A program made the position numbers and the translations under genes. The notes below the pieces were generated by a model. That model saw only the letters and a list, made by a program, of their open reading frames with translations, did no database searches and was not told the origin of the DNA. 64,000 nt of DNA from Hyphomicrobiales bacterium. Its GTDB lineage: Bacteria; Pseudomonadota; Alphaproteobacteria; Rhizobiales; Rhizobiaceae. Below, piece after piece: positions 34,612 to 42,228 of the stretch. Each line of letters starts with the position of its first letter. The stretch's first letter is position 1. Location: contig UCJA01000009.1 of the NCBI GenBank assembly GCA_900472675.1, positions 1 through 64,000 of the forward strand. Direction: 5' to 3'.

Positions 34612-35437
34612 GCTTCAGGTGGCGCGTCAGGCGCTTCTCCAGGACTGCCCAGACCTGCCGCAACCCTTCCACCATGATCAGGTAGAAGATCGCCGCCCAG
34701 AGATAGGTCTGGTAGTCGAAGGTGCGCGAGAAGGCATAGCGGGTCTCGCCCATCAGGTCGTAGACCGTGACGATCGCGACAACCGCCGAGCCCTTCATCA
34801 TCAGCACTATCTCGTTGCCGTAGGGGCGCAAAGCGACGATCAGCGCCTGCGGCAGGATGATCTTGCGAAACGCGATCCGGCGCGACAGCCCGAGTGCCGC
34901 AGCCCCCTCATGCTGTCCGCGGGGCACGCTTTCAATCGCGCCGCGCAGGATTTCCGCCTGATAGGCAGCCGTGTTGAGAACGAAGGAGAACAGGCCGCAG
35001 TACCAGGCTTCCCGGAAGAACCACCAGAGACCGACAGCTTCCAGCTGCGGCTTGAAGCTGCCCAGCCCGTAATAGATCAGGAACAGCTGGGCGAGCAGGG
35101 GCGTGCTGCGGAAAAGGTAGACATAGCAGTAGGCGATGCCGTTCAGCAGGCGGTTCTTTGCCATGCGGGCAAAGGCGATCGGGATGGACAGGAGGGCGCC
35201 CAGCACGATCGACAGGCCGACCAGCGATACAGTGACCCATAGGCCATGCAGGTAGCGCGGCCCGTAGCGAAGAAATTTTGCCTCGTCCCAGCCGTTGATG
35301 ACCGTCATCAGCAGACCGAAGGCGAGAAGCGCCCACAGTGCCAGAACGACGATGCCGGCAATCCGCGCGACGGAAATCGGCGCCCGGACGGCGGCGGGTG
35401 CAGGGCGTGCGGGAATGAGTTCGGTGACTGCGGTCAT
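34607..35437 (-). CDS. Polar amino-acid ABC transporter permease (HisM type)
   Basis: This 276-residue permease has an N-terminal polar stretch, then the HisM/GlnP-type domain: YGPRYLHGLWVTVSLVGLSI, FRSTPLLAQLFLIYYGLG near residue 130, YQAEILRGAIESVPRGQHEG near 180, and the EAA loop AALGLSRRIAFRKIILPQAL. It forms a heteromer with the permease encoded directly upstream (four-base overlap) and receives substrate from the periplasmic protein encoded at 36336-37118. ATG 35437 was set by that overlap. Substrate is probably a basic amino acid, inferred from the binding protein. No ATPase gene is in the cluster. Confidence 0.92.
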   Translation of the reverse strand: MTAVTELIPARPAPAAVRAPISVARIAGIVVLALWALLAFGLLMTVINGWDEAKFLRYGPRYLHGLWVTVSLVGLSIVLGALLSIPIAFARMAKNRLLNGIAYCYVYLFRSTPLLAQLFLIYYGLGSFKPQLEAVGLWWFFREAWYCGLFSFVLNTAAYQAEILRGAIESVPRGQHEGAAALGLSRRIAFRKIILPQALIVALRPYGNEIVLMMKGSAVVAIVTVYDLMGETRYAFSRTFDYQTYLWAAIFYLIMVEGLRQVWAVLEKRLTRHLKR

Positions 35438-36216
35438 CGGCTCACACCCGAGCGTTGCGCCCAACGCTCGACGAAGCCGAGGCCGAAGGAGGAAATCATG
35501 GCAAGCACCAGATAGAGCATGCAGGCGATGAAATAGAAGAAGAAGGCTTCCTTGCTGACGCGGGCCGCAACGCCGGTCTGGCGCACGATATCCGCAAGTC
35601 CCACCACGGAGACATAGGAGGTATCCTTGAGCAGGATGAGCCACAGGTTGGTGAGGCCGGGCAGGGCGATCCGGATCAGCTGCGGTAGGACGATCAGCCG
35701 CATGGTCTTGTGCCGGCGAAACCCGAGTGCATCGCCCGCCTCGTATTGCCCGCGCGGGATGGCCCGAAACGCCGACAGCAGGACTTCGGACGAATAGGAG
35801 GAAAACACGACTGCCAGCGCCACCATGCCCGCAAAGAAGGCATTGATCTCGATCCGCTCCTCGAAGCCGAGAGAGGCGAGCACCGACTGGGCAAGGATCT
35901 GGGCGCCGTAATAGACGATGAACAGCGTCAGCAGTTCCGGAAGTCCCCGGAAGATGGTGGTGTAGATGCCGGCGGCAAGCCGCAGCAGCCGGTCTTCGGA
36001 CTGCGCTGCGAGCGCGATCAGGAAGCCGAGGACGAGGCCCACGGGCACCGTTGCGAGCGCCAGCGTGATCGTCACCTTGACGCCGAAGGCGATCTCATCG
36101 CCCCAGCCGGTGTCCCCGCAGGAGATAATCGAATTGGGACCGAACAGCCTGAAGAGCCCGACGGGACCGCAAAGCGGATCGAGGGCGTCGAGAAGCGCGG
36201 AAAGGGATCCGCCCAT
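35434..36216 (-). CDS. Polar amino-acid ABC transporter permease (HisQ type)
   Basis: This 260-residue permease has five or six membrane segments. The HisQ-type features are FGVKVTITLALATVPVGLVLG, TIFRGLPELLTLFIVYYGAQ near residue 90, and the ATPase-contact loop AIPRGQYEAGDALGFRRHKT followed by LPQLIRIALPGLTNLW. It partners with the overlapping downstream HisM-type permease. It is separated from the binding-protein gene by 119 bases with a strong terminator-like hairpin, so it may receive only read-through transcription from the upstream promoter. Confidence 0.92.
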   Translation of the reverse strand: MGGSLSALLDALDPLCGPVGLFRLFGPNSIISCGDTGWGDEIAFGVKVTITLALATVPVGLVLGFLIALAAQSEDRLLRLAAGIYTTIFRGLPELLTLFIVYYGAQILAQSVLASLGFEERIEINAFFAGMVALAVVFSSYSSEVLLSAFRAIPRGQYEAGDALGFRRHKTMRLIVLPQLIRIALPGLTNLWLILLKDTSYVSVVGLADIVRQTGVAARVSKEAFFFYFIACMLYLVLAMISSFGLGFVERWAQRSGVSR

Positions 36217-36274
36217 GTGATTGTCTTCCCCTGCAGCTTCAAAGGCGCCGCTTCTGCCTTGCGTTCTTTGCAGC

Positions 36275-36315
36275 CATTAAAAAGAAAATCGGCGGAAGGG
36301 CAAGCCTTCCGCCGA
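36275..36315 (-). terminator. Intrinsic terminator/attenuator after the binding-protein gene
   Basis: An 11-bp perfect stem (36289-36299 with 36305-36315, tcggcggaagg/ccttccgccga) and a five-base loop are followed on the minus strand by the U-rich run gattttcttttt. It sits 21 bases beyond the stop of the periplasmic protein and before the permease genes, the classic position for making more binding protein than permease. Confidence 0.85.
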
Positions 36316-36335
36316 GCATGCGGTGTGGGTAGTGC

Positions 36336-37118
36336 TTACTTATCGCCGTAGACGTCGAAGTCGAAGTACTGGTCCTGGATCTTCTTGTAGGTGCCGTTGG
36401 CGCGGATCGCTGCAATGGCGGCCGTGAACTTGTCGGCGAGCGCGGTCTCGGTCTTGCGCACGGCAATGCCTGCACCTTCGCCGTTGATGACCGGATCGAT
36501 CGGCAGCGGGCTGAGGATCTTGCAGCAGCTGCCGGCATCCGACTTGACCCACTGCGACAGCACCACGATGTCGTCCACCACGCCGTCGATGCGGCCGTTG
36601 GAAACGTCGAGCTTGTACTCGTCGGAGGTCGGGTAAAGCTTCAGCTCCGAATCAGGCATGTGCTTTTCGACGTAGTTTGCATGCGTCGTCGAACCCTGTG
36701 CGCCGAGCGTCTTGCCCTTCAGCGAAGCAGGCGTAGCGTCCTTGATCGGCGAATCCTTCGGCACGGCAATCGCCGGAGGCGTGTTGTAATACTTCTTGGA
36801 GAAGGCGACCTGCTCCTTGCGCTCCGGCGTGATCGACATGGAGGCGATGATCGCGTCGAACTTCTTGGCCTGCAGGGCCGGGATGATGCCGTCCCAGTCG
36901 TTGGTCACGAAGGTGCAGCTGGCCTTCATCTCGACGCAGAGCGCCTTGGCGATGTCGATGTCGAAGCCGGTCAGGTTGCCGTTGGCTTCCAGGCTGTTGA
37001 AGGGCGGGTAGGCGCCTTCGGTGCCGATAACCAGCTTGTCTTCCGCCAGGGCCGAACCGGCCAGCAGCGACAGCGCGGCCACGGAAGCGGCGGCAAGTGT
37101 ACGGATGGAGATGTTCAT
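36336..37118 (-). CDS. Polar amino-acid ABC transporter substrate-binding protein (HisJ/ArgT-like)
   Basis: This is a 260-residue periplasmic binding protein. Residues 1-25 are a Sec signal peptide (MNISIRTLAAASVAALSLLA, cleaved after ALA). The mature domain has the SBP family 3 pattern: LVIGTEGAYPPFN, then TGFDIDIAKALCVEMKASC, then DWDGIIPALQAKKFDAIIASM. Two cysteines (SCCK) near residue 200 are characteristic of LAO/HisJ-like proteins, so lysine, arginine, ornithine or histidine is the likely ligand. A good Shine-Dalgarno (agagga) precedes ATG 37118. It leads the operon with two permeases; no ATPase gene is present nearby. Confidence 0.93.
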   Translation of the reverse strand: MNISIRTLAAASVAALSLLAGSALAEDKLVIGTEGAYPPFNSLEANGNLTGFDIDIAKALCVEMKASCTFVTNDWDGIIPALQAKKFDAIIASMSITPERKEQVAFSKKYYNTPPAIAVPKDSPIKDATPASLKGKTLGAQGSTTHANYVEKHMPDSELKLYPTSDEYKLDVSNGRIDGVVDDIVVLSQWVKSDAGSCCKILSPLPIDPVINGEGAGIAVRKTETALADKFTAAIAAIRANGTYKKIQDQYFDFDVYGDK

Positions 37119-37442
37119 GGAAATCCTCTCTGTTGGTCAGCCTTGCAACGTCTTGCTCTTAATCTCGTGCAAGGGTCAGGGCGCCCGCCTGTTGTGGTAT
37201 GGAGGCGACCGTACACACCGTTAAAGTATAGGTGCCTTTAAATTGCAACGGCCTTTGAGCATCCACGCGTCGTAGCGCAAGACCAGCCAAGTGGCTCCAT
37301 TCATGGAGGGTTCAGCCAGAAAGCCTAGTCTCCTCGGAACAAAGGCAGCTGGAATGCATTCAGCTGCCGCGCAAGTCCGGCTCGTAAGCCTGAAAGCAAA
37401 GGACGCGCGTTAGGGATGACACCCGTGAAGAGGAATTGATTG
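37119..37442. other. Intergenic region between divergent transport and OmpA genes
   Basis: No gene was found. The left side carries the leader of the binding-protein gene; an AT-rich patch (about 37220-37250) is a plausible promoter. An 8-bp stem with arms 37344-37351 (ggcagctg) and 37361-37368 (cagctgcc) lies upstream of the OmpA-family gene, and a good Shine-Dalgarno (gaggaa) ends the region. Confidence 0.5.
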
Positions 37443-37781
37443 ATGTCGAAACGATTCAGACTGTTCGCCAGCGTGGCGGCGCCGCTGGTCTCGTTGCCGC
37501 TGCTGATGCAGCCGGCTTTCGCGATGCCCGCAGCCTCCGTGTTGCAGGCCAATAGCGTCCCCACAAATTCCGAAGGTCGCCAGCCGGTGATCCTGGCTCA
37601 GGCTGCTCCCGATAACGAAGAGCTTCCGCCTAAGCGCCAGAAGGGCCAGGACAAGCCGCAGGAAAAGGGCGCCGACAAGCGCCAGCCCCAGGCTGAAGAA
37701 CAGCGCGATCGCCCGGCACGTCCGTCGAAGGCCGAACAGGCCCCGGATGCCGAGCCCGACCAGAAGCCGCAGCGGCGTGCC

Positions 37782-37901
37782 CAGCCTGCCGAGGATGCAC
37801 CGGCAGCTCGCCCGCAGCGCCAGAAGCCTGACCAGGCCCAGCAGCCGGCCGAGGACGCACCGGCAGCCCGCCCGCAGCGCCAGAAGCCTGACCAGGCCGA
37901 G
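37782..37901 (+). repeat. 60-bp tandem repeat in the OmpA-family gene
   Basis: Two adjacent 60-base units (37782-37841 and 37842-37901) differ at only a few positions and encode the 20-residue unit starting QPAEDAPAARPQRQKPDQA. Shorter KPDQ(A/P/G) units follow to about 38040, giving a repetitive, extended linker near the N-terminus. Confidence 0.9.
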
Positions 37902-38587
37902 CCGGCCGCCAAGCCCGATCGTGCAGCCAAGCCAGACCAGGCAAAGCCAGACCAGGCAAAGCCGGATCAGCCCAAGCCCGACCGTGCAGCCAAGCCCGAA
38001 GAAGCCAAGCCTGACCAGGGCAAGCCCGATCAGGGCGCAAAGAGTGGTACCGAACGCCAGCCGCCGCGTGACAACAAGGGCAAGCCGGCGGCGACCGACA
38101 CCGTCGAGCCGACCGCTCCGGCAGCTCCCGGCGCAAAGGACACCCGTCAGCAGCCGGCAACCGACCAGAAGGGCAACCAGCAGCCCCGCACTGGTCAGGA
38201 CCGCAACGCGGCTCCGGACCAGACCGATGGCCAGCCGCGTCAGCCCGGCCGTGACCGTCCTGCAGCACCGAACGAGGCCGCTCCGGACCGTCCCGCCCGC
38301 GCCGGTACTGACGGCAATGGCAACGATGCCCGGCCTGCCCAGGACAATTCCCTCGGCAACCGCAACTCCGACAAGGTCCCGCCGACCAACAACCGGGGCG
38401 TCGATAACCGCGACCAGCCGGGTTCCGACAACCAGAACCGTCGCAACCAGGCCGGCAGCGACCAGAACCAGCAGCCGCTCGACGGCCAGCAGCCGGGCGA
38501 ACGTCCGCGCCGCCAGGCAAACGATGCCCAGCAGCCGGGTGACAACCAGCCGAACCGCCAGCCCCGGTCGCCACAACGCCGCAGCAG

Positions 38588-39787
38588 GTGGAACGCGCCA
38601 AGGAGATCGCCAAGGATCCTTCCTCCGCACGGCGTGGCGAGCAGGCAACCCTGCCTGTTGAAAACGGCGCAGCCGTCTTCGACAGCGACAAGCGCTCGCG
38701 TGATGGTGACCGCCCCCGCCGTCCGCGGCCGGAACAGCAGGCTGACGATCGCCCCGTTGCACCGCCGCGCTCTGACGCCGACGCCCAGCGCGGCACGCGC
38801 ATGTCGAGCGACGAACGCAAGGAATTCCGCCAGCTCAACGAAGCTCGTGGCGAACGGCTCGACCGTCGCCCTGACTTCGACCGGCCGCAGGGCTGGGATT
38901 TCGACGGTCAGGACCAGCGTCGCGGTAGCCGCGATCGTGACGATGGCCGCGTGATCATCTCGATCGACAACCAGGAAGTCGTGCGCCACGATGACAGCCG
39001 TCGCTTCTACGACCGTGACGGTCGCCAGCCGGAATACGATCGTCTGCCCGACGACCGCTATCGTGAAGTCATTGAGCGCCCGGACGGCACCCGCGTGGTG
39101 ACCATCCGCAACCGTTACGGCGAAATTGTCCAGCGGACCCGTATCGTGCGGGGCGGCGAGGAATACGTGCTGTACGAAGCGCCTGAGCTGGTGGACCGCG
39201 GTCGCGACAGCAACTACGTCTGGCGTGACCCGGGCGACGATCTGCCGCCCATGCGTCTGACCGTGCCGCTCGATCGCTACATCATCGACACGACGAGCCA
39301 GCCGGACCGGGACTACTACGCGTTCCTCGAGCAGCCGCCGGTGGAGCCGGTCGAACGGGTCTATTCGCTCGATGAAGTGCGCTATTCGGCCCGCATCCGC
39401 GACAAGGTTCCGCGTATCGACCTTGACACGGTAACCTTCGCCACGGGCAGTGCTGAAATTCCGATGAACCAGGCCAGCTCGCTGCGCAAGGTTGCGGATG
39501 CGATCAACCAGGTCCTGAAGAAGGATCCGTCGGAAACCTTTTTGATCGAAGGCCACACGGATGCCGTCGGCTCCGACCAGGACAACCTTGTTCTGTCTGA
39601 CCAGCGTGCCGAATCGGTTGCACGGGTGCTGTCGGATGCGTTCAACATCCCGCCGGAAAACCTGACGACCCAGGGCTATGGCGAACAGTACCTGAAGGTG
39701 CGCACCGACGGCCCGAACCAGGAAAACCGTCGCGTCACCATCCGCCGCATCACTTCGCTGGTGAAGCCGGTCGCTTCCAACCAGTAA
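38588..39787 (+). CDS. OmpA-domain C-terminal part of the frameshifted gene
   Basis: This 399-residue open frame begins at an internal GTG (VERAKEIAKD). Its first about 260 residues are rich in Arg/Asp and contain VIISIDNQEVVRHDD, YREVIERPDGTRVVTIRNRY and repeated short strands. The last about 110 residues are an OmpA domain: VTFATGSAEIPMNQASSLRK, FLIEGHTDAVGSDQDNLVLS with the conserved G-H-T-D and asparagine-type positions, and the end GYGEQYLKVRTDGPNQENRR, which binds diaminopimelate in peptidoglycan. It lacks a signal peptide, so without the upstream frame it could not be exported. It is listed separately because this part is intact. Confidence 0.85.
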   Translation: MERAKEIAKDPSSARRGEQATLPVENGAAVFDSDKRSRDGDRPRRPRPEQQADDRPVAPPRSDADAQRGTRMSSDERKEFRQLNEARGERLDRRPDFDRPQGWDFDGQDQRRGSRDRDDGRVIISIDNQEVVRHDDSRRFYDRDGRQPEYDRLPDDRYREVIERPDGTRVVTIRNRYGEIVQRTRIVRGGEEYVLYEAPELVDRGRDSNYVWRDPGDDLPPMRLTVPLDRYIIDTTSQPDRDYYAFLEQPPVEPVERVYSLDEVRYSARIRDKVPRIDLDTVTFATGSAEIPMNQASSLRKVADAINQVLKKDPSETFLIEGHTDAVGSDQDNLVLSDQRAESVARVLSDAFNIPPENLTTQGYGEQYLKVRTDGPNQENRRVTIRRITSLVKPVASNQ

Positions 39788-39803
39788 GCGCGATCAACGA
39801 TAG

Positions 39804-39837
39804 AAAAAGGCCGCCGGAGCGCTCCGGCGGCCTTTTT
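39804..39837. terminator. Perfect bidirectional intrinsic terminator
   Basis: A 34-bp perfect inverted repeat: aaaaaggccgccggagc followed directly by its complement, with A and U runs at both ends. It lies between the convergent OmpA-family and mobB genes and works in both directions. Its last base is also the first base of the mobB stop codon complement. Confidence 0.92.
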
Positions 39838-40352
39838 CATGGGCGCTTCAGGCGCAGGACTTGAGAAATGAAATCGGCGATCGCGGCGGTGTCGTTGAGG
39901 TCGAACACCGGCAGCTGCGTATTGGTCACGGCGTGATCGGCGGCGATGGCAACGATGTGCGGATCGCCGGGTGCCAAGGGCTCGCGGCTGCGCGACTCGA
40001 GCCGGCGCGCCTCAATCTTCGGCACCGGCTCGCGCTTGTAGCCCTCGACCAGCACGAGGTCGGCAGGGGCCAGCCGCGCCAGGATGTCGTCGAGCCGCGG
40101 TTCCGCCGCGCCTCGCAATTCGTGCATGATGGCAAACCGTGTGCCGGAAACGATCGCCACCTCGTGCGCGCCCGCCTCCCTGTGCCGGAAGGAATCGGCG
40201 CCAGGCTTGTCGATGTCGAAATCATGATGGGCGTGCTTGATCGAGGACACCCGAAGGCCGCGGCGGGTAAATTCCTCCACCAGGCGGACGGTCAGTCCCG
40301 TCTTGCCCGAATTCTTCCAGCCGCTGATTCCAAATACCGGTGGTGATGTCAT
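39837..40352 (-). CDS. mobB: Molybdopterin-guanine dinucleotide biosynthesis protein B
   Basis: This is a 171-residue P-loop GTPase-like protein that assists MobA in attaching GMP to molybdopterin. The P-loop GWKNSGKTGL lies near residue 11, followed by SSIKHAHHDFDIDKPGADS typical of MobB and the later VEGYKREPVPKIE. It overlaps mobA by four bases, so both are translated together. The stop lies inside the right arm of the shared terminator. Its partner enzymes are molybdenum oxidoreductases that need the guanine dinucleotide cofactor. Confidence 0.94.
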   Translation of the reverse strand: MTSPPVFGISGWKNSGKTGLTVRLVEEFTRRGLRVSSIKHAHHDFDIDKPGADSFRHREAGAHEVAIVSGTRFAIMHELRGAAEPRLDDILARLAPADLVLVEGYKREPVPKIEARRLESRSREPLAPGDPHIVAIAADHAVTNTQLPVFDLNDTAAIADFISQVLRLKRP

Positions 40353-40990
40353 GCGAGTGTGCCGAGATACCGTTGCGCGTCCGCCAGATCCTCTGGCGTG
40401 TTGAGATTAAGGAAAGGATCGAGCCGCCCGGTGGGCGTTTCCACAAGCGGGAAGTCGACCGTCACCACGCGGTGACGACGCAGATAAGCGTTGATGCGGC
40501 GGTTGTCCGGACTGCCGAGCCAGGCCTCCAGATCGTCCGCGAGCGACACCGGCCAGATCCCGAACACCGGATGCATGCGAGCCTGCGAGGAGGCAATAAC
40601 GATCTGCTCAGGATCCTCCTGTGCCTCTTGCAGCCGCGACGCAAGGTCGATCGGCAGGAAGGGGCTATCGCAGGGGGCGCTGAGGAGGTGGGGCGATCCA
40701 TCTGCGGCCACGGCCCTCATGCCCGCAAGGATGCCGGCGAGCGGCCCTGCCTGTCCGGACAGCGTATCCGGGATGAGCCGCAGCCCGAAGGTCTCGGCAA
40801 AATCGGTGGGAGCGTTGAGAAGCAGCGGCTGCACTTGGGCAGAGAGGCGGTGCACCAAATGCCCGAGAACGCTGCGATCCCCAAGCGAGAGATGCGCCTT
40901 GTCCGCGCCCATCCGGCTCGAGCGCCCACCCGCCAGGATGAGGCCGGGTAGGGGGCGTTGCGGAGAGATTGCTGTAGTCCGTTGTGTCAT
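40349..40990 (-). CDS. mobA: Molybdenum cofactor guanylyltransferase
   Basis: MobA transfers GMP from GTP to Mo-molybdopterin in the cytoplasm. The 213-residue protein has the nucleotidyltransferase opening GLILAGGRSSRMGADKAHLS near residue 16, the acidic metal site SAPCDSPFLP near 103, and HPVFGIWPVSLADDLEAWL near 142. ATG 40990 overlaps the stop of the upstream transporter gene by one base (TGATG), so the transporter, mobA and mobB form one unit. MoaA is encoded about 4 kb away. Confidence 0.94.
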   Translation of the reverse strand: MTQRTTAISPQRPLPGLILAGGRSSRMGADKAHLSLGDRSVLGHLVHRLSAQVQPLLLNAPTDFAETFGLRLIPDTLSGQAGPLAGILAGMRAVAADGSPHLLSAPCDSPFLPIDLASRLQEAQEDPEQIVIASSQARMHPVFGIWPVSLADDLEAWLGSPDNRRINAYLRRHRVVTVDFPLVETPTGRLDPFLNLNTPEDLADAQRYLGTLA

Positions 40991-41958
40991 CAGCTGGCCT
41001 CGCGCGGGGCGCTGCCGGCACTCGCGGTCGTCGTATCCGCATTGGCGGCGGTCTTTGCCGCCAGCACCATGCCGGCCGTCTCGGCCAGAATCCGACGCCT
41101 CTTGTTTTCGCGCACGAAGGTATAGAGGCCCGAAGCGATGATGATCGCAGCCCCGCACAGCATGCTGGCGGTCAGCGTCTCGCCAAACACGAACATGCCG
41201 ATCATCAAGGCCCATATCAGGCTGGTGTAGCGGAAGGGAGCCACAAAGGAGATCTCTCCGCCGCGCATCGCCATGATCACCGCCTGGTAGCCGGCAAACA
41301 CCAGCACCGCCGTCGCGGCAAGCTGGCCGAAGGTCACCATGCTGACCGGCTGCCAGCCGCCCATGGGCACGATCAGCAGGGCACCGAGCAGCGCATTGGC
41401 GCCGGCGGTATAGAGCGTGATGGTAAGCGATGGGATATGCGCGCTGACCCGGCGTGTCGCAAGGTCGCGGCTGGCGGTAAAGAACACTGCGGCGACGGCA
41501 AACAGGGCGGCCGGCGCAAAGCCTTCCGGGCCGGGGCGGATCACCAGCAGCACGCCGAGGAAACCCGTCACGATCGCTGCCCAACGGCGCCAGCCGACCG
41601 GCTCGCGGAAGAACAGCGCGGCACCGAGCGTGACGGCGAGCGGCAGCGATTGCATGATCGACGATGCCGTGGCGAATTCGATGCGCGACAAAGCCGAAAA
41701 GAAGGTCAGCGTGGCGCCGAGTTCGAACAGGATGCGCAGCAGCACATAGCGGTTCTTCAAGGTCTGCCAGGATAGATCGGCGCCCATCCGACGCGCCACG
41801 AGGAAGACCAGGCAGGTCGTCATCAGGCCGCGCGCCGCCATGATCTGCGCAATCGTCAATTCCGAGGTCATCGACTTCACGATGGCGTCGTTGCAGGCAA
41901 ATGATGCCATGGCCAGCGACATCAGCATCGCGCCGCGAGAATTGTCCGACAATGCCAT
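40990..41958 (-). CDS. DMT family (EamA) transporter
   Basis: This is a 322-residue membrane protein with ten predicted helices and two EamA repeats: GAMLMSLAMASFACNDAIVK opens the first and FTASRDLATRRV the link to the second. A very good Shine-Dalgarno (ggagg, eight bases upstream) precedes ATG 41958. It leads into mobA with a one-base overlap, an association seen in rhizobia, but nothing in the sequence says that it carries molybdate or a cofactor. EamA exporters handle amino acids or other small metabolites. Confidence 0.9.
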   Translation of the reverse strand: MALSDNSRGAMLMSLAMASFACNDAIVKSMTSELTIAQIMAARGLMTTCLVFLVARRMGADLSWQTLKNRYVLLRILFELGATLTFFSALSRIEFATASSIMQSLPLAVTLGAALFFREPVGWRRWAAIVTGFLGVLLVIRPGPEGFAPAALFAVAAVFFTASRDLATRRVSAHIPSLTITLYTAGANALLGALLIVPMGGWQPVSMVTFGQLAATAVLVFAGYQAVIMAMRGGEISFVAPFRYTSLIWALMIGMFVFGETLTASMLCGAAIIIASGLYTFVRENKRRRILAETAGMVLAAKTAANADTTTASAGSAPREAS

Positions 41959-42228
41959 GGTGATTCCTCCCGAAGCGGCTCACTTAGAGCAGAGGCGCAT
42001 CCCCGGCCAGCCCATTCCTAAAGAGCGTCCGCCTGTCTTCGGAAATGCAGGCAGAAATTGCAGCAAAAACACGCTCTATTCCAATTCGTAGCCTTTGGCC
42101 TTAACGCTTGCTCAACCCAAAGTGATGACTGTGGAGCGAAATATTCCCGCATGACGCTGGAAGCTTGGCCATGACTTTCGCGGATGCCGCTGCGCGAAAA
42201 AGGCTCATGTTCTGCGCTGGGGAATTTC

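Larger units (their letters stand above)
37443..39787 (+). pseudogene. OmpA family outer-membrane protein, frameshifted
   Basis: The gene encodes a Sec signal peptide (MSKRFRLFASVAAPLVSLPL, cleavage after AFA), a very long Pro/Gln/Lys/Asp/Ala-rich region, a middle domain and a C-terminal OmpA peptidoglycan-binding domain. The reading frame breaks around 38562-38566: upstream the frame reads NRQP then leaves the composition (RSPQRRSRW), while the frame continuing to the OmpA domain is entered as VATTPQQVERAKE. Adding one C to the run of four C at 38562-38565 restores one continuous frame of about 780 codons. It may be a true pseudogene, a strain-specific mutation or a sequencing error; which one cannot be told from this sequence. 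Confidence 0.75.

Noticed and set aside
38555-38600. Programmed ribosomal frameshifting in the OmpA-family gene
   Set aside because: No slippery heptamer or downstream structure of a known type is visible, and family members are expected to be one continuous frame.
37410-38762. Hydrophobic Leu/Val-rich frame of 450 codons opposite the OmpA-family gene
   Set aside because: It is the complement of the repetitive Pro/Gln/Lys/Asp linker, so its apparent membrane protein is an artefact of that codon pattern.
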